NCBI GenBank assembly: GCA_027578815.1
Contig: JANBTH010000476.1
Location: forward strand, 1-16,661
From: Coemansia sp. RSA 1804
Lineage: Eukaryota; Kickxellomycota; Kickxellomycetes; Kickxellales; Kickxellaceae
Reading direction: 5' to 3'
Length of the DNA: 16,661 bases
The position numbers and the translations under genes were made by a program. Below are positions 16,086 to 16,661 of the stretch, one piece after another. The notes beneath the pieces were generated by a model. It was not told where the DNA came from. It was given only the letters and a program-made list of their open reading frames with translations, and made no database searches. Each line of letters begins with the position of its first letter. The stretch's first letter is position 1.

Positions 16086-16661
16086 ATGTTTGCAATTGTA
16101 TTTATTGTAATTGTTCTTGAGCTGGTGGCTTCTATGGGCACCTTTGGAGCTCTTGCTGCCCAGAACCTGTTTACCAACAGTGCCGCTGGCTGGTACATAA
16201 GGCTTGACTGGACTGCTGTCTATGCATATGCGGTATCGTTATTGAGCACACTGGTTACACTGAGCCTTGCAATTGCAGCTCTGGCCCGAAATGCCTCAAG
16301 ATCAGGCCGCACTTGCAGTGTGTACTTTAGTTCAGGGACGCTTTTCATCCTTGGGTTTATCTTTTCTGTTCTCTGGGTGGTCATTGCTGGTTTTGCCTAC
16401 CGCAATCCATTGCCTATGAAGTATCCATGTGACATATTCCGCCATCTACGTGGAAGCCTGGAGATGCTCGGAATTGCTTCAGGAAAGTCATTAATTGAGG
16501 AAGGAGGGTTGCTGGTTGGAATATGCCAGTCCAGCAAAGCATTTCTAGCTCTTGCAGGAATAGGATTGGGTTTGTGGGTATTTCTATTTGTTCTTTCATG
16601 CGCGTCAATGGTTACAGGGCTGAATCCACCTAAAAAGACAAATGCTACATCTAGCTCAAGC
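16086..16661 (+). CDS. Four-helix (MARVEL-like) membrane protein, 3' end outside window
   Basis: Open from the ATG at 16086 to the window end, 192 residues with no stop; an in-frame TAA lies just upstream (16068-16070). Four hydrophobic segments at about 1-25, 43-68, 84-104 and 152-176 separate a first loop with NLFTNSAAGWY, a short basic loop (RNASRSGR) and a second loop with two Cys (115 and 147, in YPCDIF and GICQSS). The sequence after helix 4 turns polar and Ser-rich (PKKTNATSSSS). This layout, with a Cys-containing loop before helix 4, resembles fungal MARVEL/tetraspan proteins of the plasma membrane, but I recognise no specific orthologue. A cytosolic tail probably continues beyond the window. 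Confidence 0.65.
   Translation, partial: MFAIVFIVIVLELVASMGTFGALAAQNLFTNSAAGWYIRLDWTAVYAYAVSLLSTLVTLSLAIAALARNASRSGRTCSVYFSSGTLFILGFIFSVLWVVIAGFAYRNPLPMKYPCDIFRHLRGSLEMLGIASGKSLIEEGGLLVGICQSSKAFLALAGIGLGLWVFLFVLSCASMVTGLNPPKKTNATSSSS

Noticed and set aside
1..16661. CRISPR array or prophage-like structure
   Set aside because: No regularly spaced direct repeats were seen; the RNA-guided system present is a transposon-borne Fanzor, and the genes are fungal.

Overview
The window looks like nuclear DNA from an early-diverging, intron-poor fungus. Five complete, intronless protein genes are typical of fungi: an SMP-30/gluconolactonase-like secreted protein, the proteasome tether Sts1/Cut8, a MOT1 molybdate transporter, a secreted pepsin-like aspartic protease and a class III GH18 chitinase. 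Short promoters with TATA boxes and the lack of introns would fit a Kickxellales (Coemansia-like) genome, but that placement is inference. Standard-code stops are used throughout.

Left third (238-4575): a complete GC-rich DNA transposon with both ends visible. It has about 147-bp imperfect terminal inverted repeats and TA target-site duplications at 236-237 and 4576-4577, the signature of the Tc1/mariner/IS630 superfamily. On the minus strand it carries, in order, a deletion-riddled transposase (4389 to 3885) and then a large Fanzor gene (3613 to 539). Fanzor is the eukaryotic relative of TnpB, an RNA-guided RuvC nuclease. The Fanzor N-terminal domain, RuvC-I, RuvC-II, zinc-finger and RuvC-III motifs are all still readable, but spread over two reading frames with two frame changes. 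The transposase has lost the part carrying its first two catalytic acids. The 300 bp between the Fanzor stop and the left end, including the TIR, is where a guide RNA would be expected.

Middle (4673-9861): three host genes in tandem on the minus strand, the SMP-30-like secreted protein, Sts1/Cut8 and MOT1, separated by 570-860 bp of purine/pyrimidine-biased spacers. The transposon lies only 97 bp past the stop codon of the first of these.

Right (9862-16661): an AT-rich region. A 1.8-kb spacer holds only two doubtful small ORFs and a perfect 12-bp-arm inverted repeat. Then come a plus-strand secreted aspartic protease and a minus-strand chitinase that converge with 97 bp between stops. After a 1.7-kb AT-rich spacer with a degenerate tRNA-like sequence, the start of a plus-strand four-helix membrane protein runs off the window end.

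The most interesting object is the Tc1/mariner-type element carrying Fanzor. The family is known; the particular copy, its readable boundaries, its half-decayed state and its predicted guide/TAM are what deserve a second look.
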